Made by a program: the position numbers and the translations under genes. 64,000 bases of DNA from Verrucomicrobiota bacterium (GTDB lineage Bacteria > Verrucomicrobiota > Verrucomicrobiia > Opitutales > Opitutaceae), in contig JAEYUW010000043.1 of the NCBI GenBank assembly GCA_023432225.1, forward strand, positions 1 to 64,000. The letters run 5' to 3'. Positions within the stretch are counted from its first letter, which is position 1; the number at the start of each line of letters is the position of its first letter. The notes under the pieces are model-generated. The model was not told the origin of the DNA. It saw nothing but the letters and a program-made list of their open reading frames with translations, and made no database searches. Of this stretch, positions 63,100-64,000 are shown one piece after another.

Positions 63100-64000
63100 T
63101 CAGTTCACTCCCGGCGGCTCACTGGCGCGCTCGACCATGCGGGCGAGGTATTGCTGCTCGGGACCGACATGCGCGAGCTGCAGCGCGCGGCGGAAGCTCG
63201 CGGCGGCGGCACGGTGGTCTTTCCGGCGCCAGTGCAGTTCGCCTTCCACGGCGTGGAGCAGGTAGAGGTTTTCGAGTCGGTCGCGCTGCGGGATGTCCGC
63301 GATGGCCTCGAGGCCGGCTTGCGGACCGTTGAGGTGCGCGACGGCGACCGCGCGGTTGAGCGCGACGATCGGCGAAGGCTTCATCCGCAGCAGCTCGTCG
63401 TAGTGACCGAGGATGCGCGCCCAGTCAGTCGAGGCGTAGTCGGGCGCCGTGCAGTGGATCGCGGCGATACCCGCTTGAAGATGGTATTCGCTGATGTCGG
63501 TGCCTTGCGCGGCGGCGACGAGCTCGAAGAGGCCGCGACCGATGAGTTGCTGGTCCCACTTGGAGCGATCCTGGTCGTCGAGGCGCAGCAAGTCGCCGTG
63601 TTCGTCGAGCCGCGACGGGAAGCGCGCGGCCGTGAGCAGCATGAGTGCGAGCAGTGCGTGGCTGCGCGGCGTGTCGCCCGCGGGGTGGGCGACGAGCAGC
63701 GTCATCAGCCGGATCGCTTCTTCGCAAAGATCCTCGCGCAGGAGGCGGTCGCCGGCGGAGGCCTTGTAACCTTCGTTGAAGAGCAGGTAGAGCGTGGCCA
63801 GCACGCCATCGAGGCGCGCGGCGAGTTCGGTGCCGACGGGAATGTCGAAACCGATGCCCGCGTCCGTGATGCGCTGCTTCGTGCGCGTGAGTTGCTTTTC
63901 GATGGCGGCCTCGCTGCTCAGGAAAGCGCGCGCAATCTCGCCGGTGCTGAAACCGCAGAGGACCTTGAGCGCGAGCACCACCTGCGCGTCGGCGGCGACG
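63100..64000 (-). CDS. ECF42-like RNA polymerase sigma factor, 5' end cut by window
   Basis: The frame continues beyond 64000, so the N-terminal sigma-2 part is missing. The visible part starts with the sigma-4 helix-turn-helix (LKVLCGFSTGEIARAFLSSEAAIEKQLTRTKQRI). A long C-terminal extension of ECF42/DUF6596 type follows: LYLLFNEGYKASAGDRLLREDLCEEAIRLMTLLV, then TPR-like helices (YDELLRMKPSPIVALNRAVAVAHLNG, LHAVEGELHWRRKDHRAAAASFRRAL). Such sigma factors usually neighbour a DGPF/YCII-type protein, which would lie outside the window. Confidence 0.85.
   Translation of the reverse strand, partial: VAADAQVVLALKVLCGFSTGEIARAFLSSEAAIEKQLTRTKQRITDAGIGFDIPVGTELAARLDGVLATLYLLFNEGYKASAGDRLLREDLCEEAIRLMTLLVAHPAGDTPRSHALLALMLLTAARFPSRLDEHGDLLRLDDQDRSKWDQQLIGRGLFELVAAAQGTDISEYHLQAGIAAIHCTAPDYASTDWARILGHYDELLRMKPSPIVALNRAVAVAHLNGPQAGLEAIADIPQRDRLENLYLLHAVEGELHWRRKDHRAAAASFRRALQLAHVGPEQQYLARMVERASEPPGVN

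Overview
The window is GC-rich and gene-dense, almost entirely chromosomal housekeeping and respiratory content. The gene set fits a Gram-negative bacterium of the Verrucomicrobiota, most likely near the Opitutaceae. It holds a system-II cytochrome c maturation pair (ResB/CcsA), a PEP-CTERM exported protein, an ADOP-type duplicated permease without an ATPase, bS21, an RND-TolC efflux set and an AsmA-like giant protein. The taxonomic placement is inference; no rRNA gene is present to confirm it. I saw no tRNA, rRNA, CRISPR array, intact transposase or prophage.

Layout. 1-1427: a structured non-coding leader with perfect hairpins, a small exported hypothetical protein, and on the minus strand a 68-codon SIR2-like N-terminal stub just downstream of dnaE. 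1459-11739: dnaE (minus), rpsU, a TIM-barrel epimerase-like gene with a small membrane protein, mutY (minus), RNase HIII and RNase HII side by side, and an orphan PAS histidine kinase. 11959-24548: an electron-transfer block with a monohaem cytochrome c, two paralogous fusions of a multihaem c-type domain (13 and 11 CxxCH) to a b-type membrane module, a HemW/HutW-like radical SAM enzyme, a PEP-CTERM protein, and a ccsA-resB-lipoprotein operon on the other strand. 24687-29691: a pyroglutamate (5-oxoproline) cassette pxpB-pxpC-pxpA-DUF969-DUF979-pcp. 29772-36487: a PAS/PP2C phosphatase, ychF, rpsP, trmD-rplS (with no rimM between), and transketolase. 36689-46624: a MarR regulator followed by an RND adaptor-permease-TolC set and an AsmA-like protein. 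46824-54027: superoxide dismutase, tadA, infA, a Xer recombinase, an ADOP permease and a TGS/SAD-uridine kinase fusion. 54171-64000: RapA, purine nucleoside phosphorylase, a small lipoprotein, a gamma-glutamyltransferase-like protein, a fused alpha-beta 2-oxoacid dehydrogenase E1, and an ECF42-like sigma factor cut by the window end.

Three signals run across the window. First, about 17 intergenic REP/BIME-like hairpin elements carry GTAG or GTGG feet; stem sequences differ between copies while pairing is kept, and in three genes the foot itself supplies the TAG stop codon. Second, at least 20 coding sequences start in a CC-ATG context with no visible Shine-Dalgarno, including ribosomal protein and efflux genes. 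Third, a twin 15-bp perfect palindrome sits upstream of the 13-haem cytochrome gene, a likely operator pair. The most system-like loci are the tandem multihaem c-b fusions and the pxp-DUF969-DUF979-pcp cassette, in which the DUF pair is a candidate 5-oxoproline or pyroglutamyl-peptide importer.
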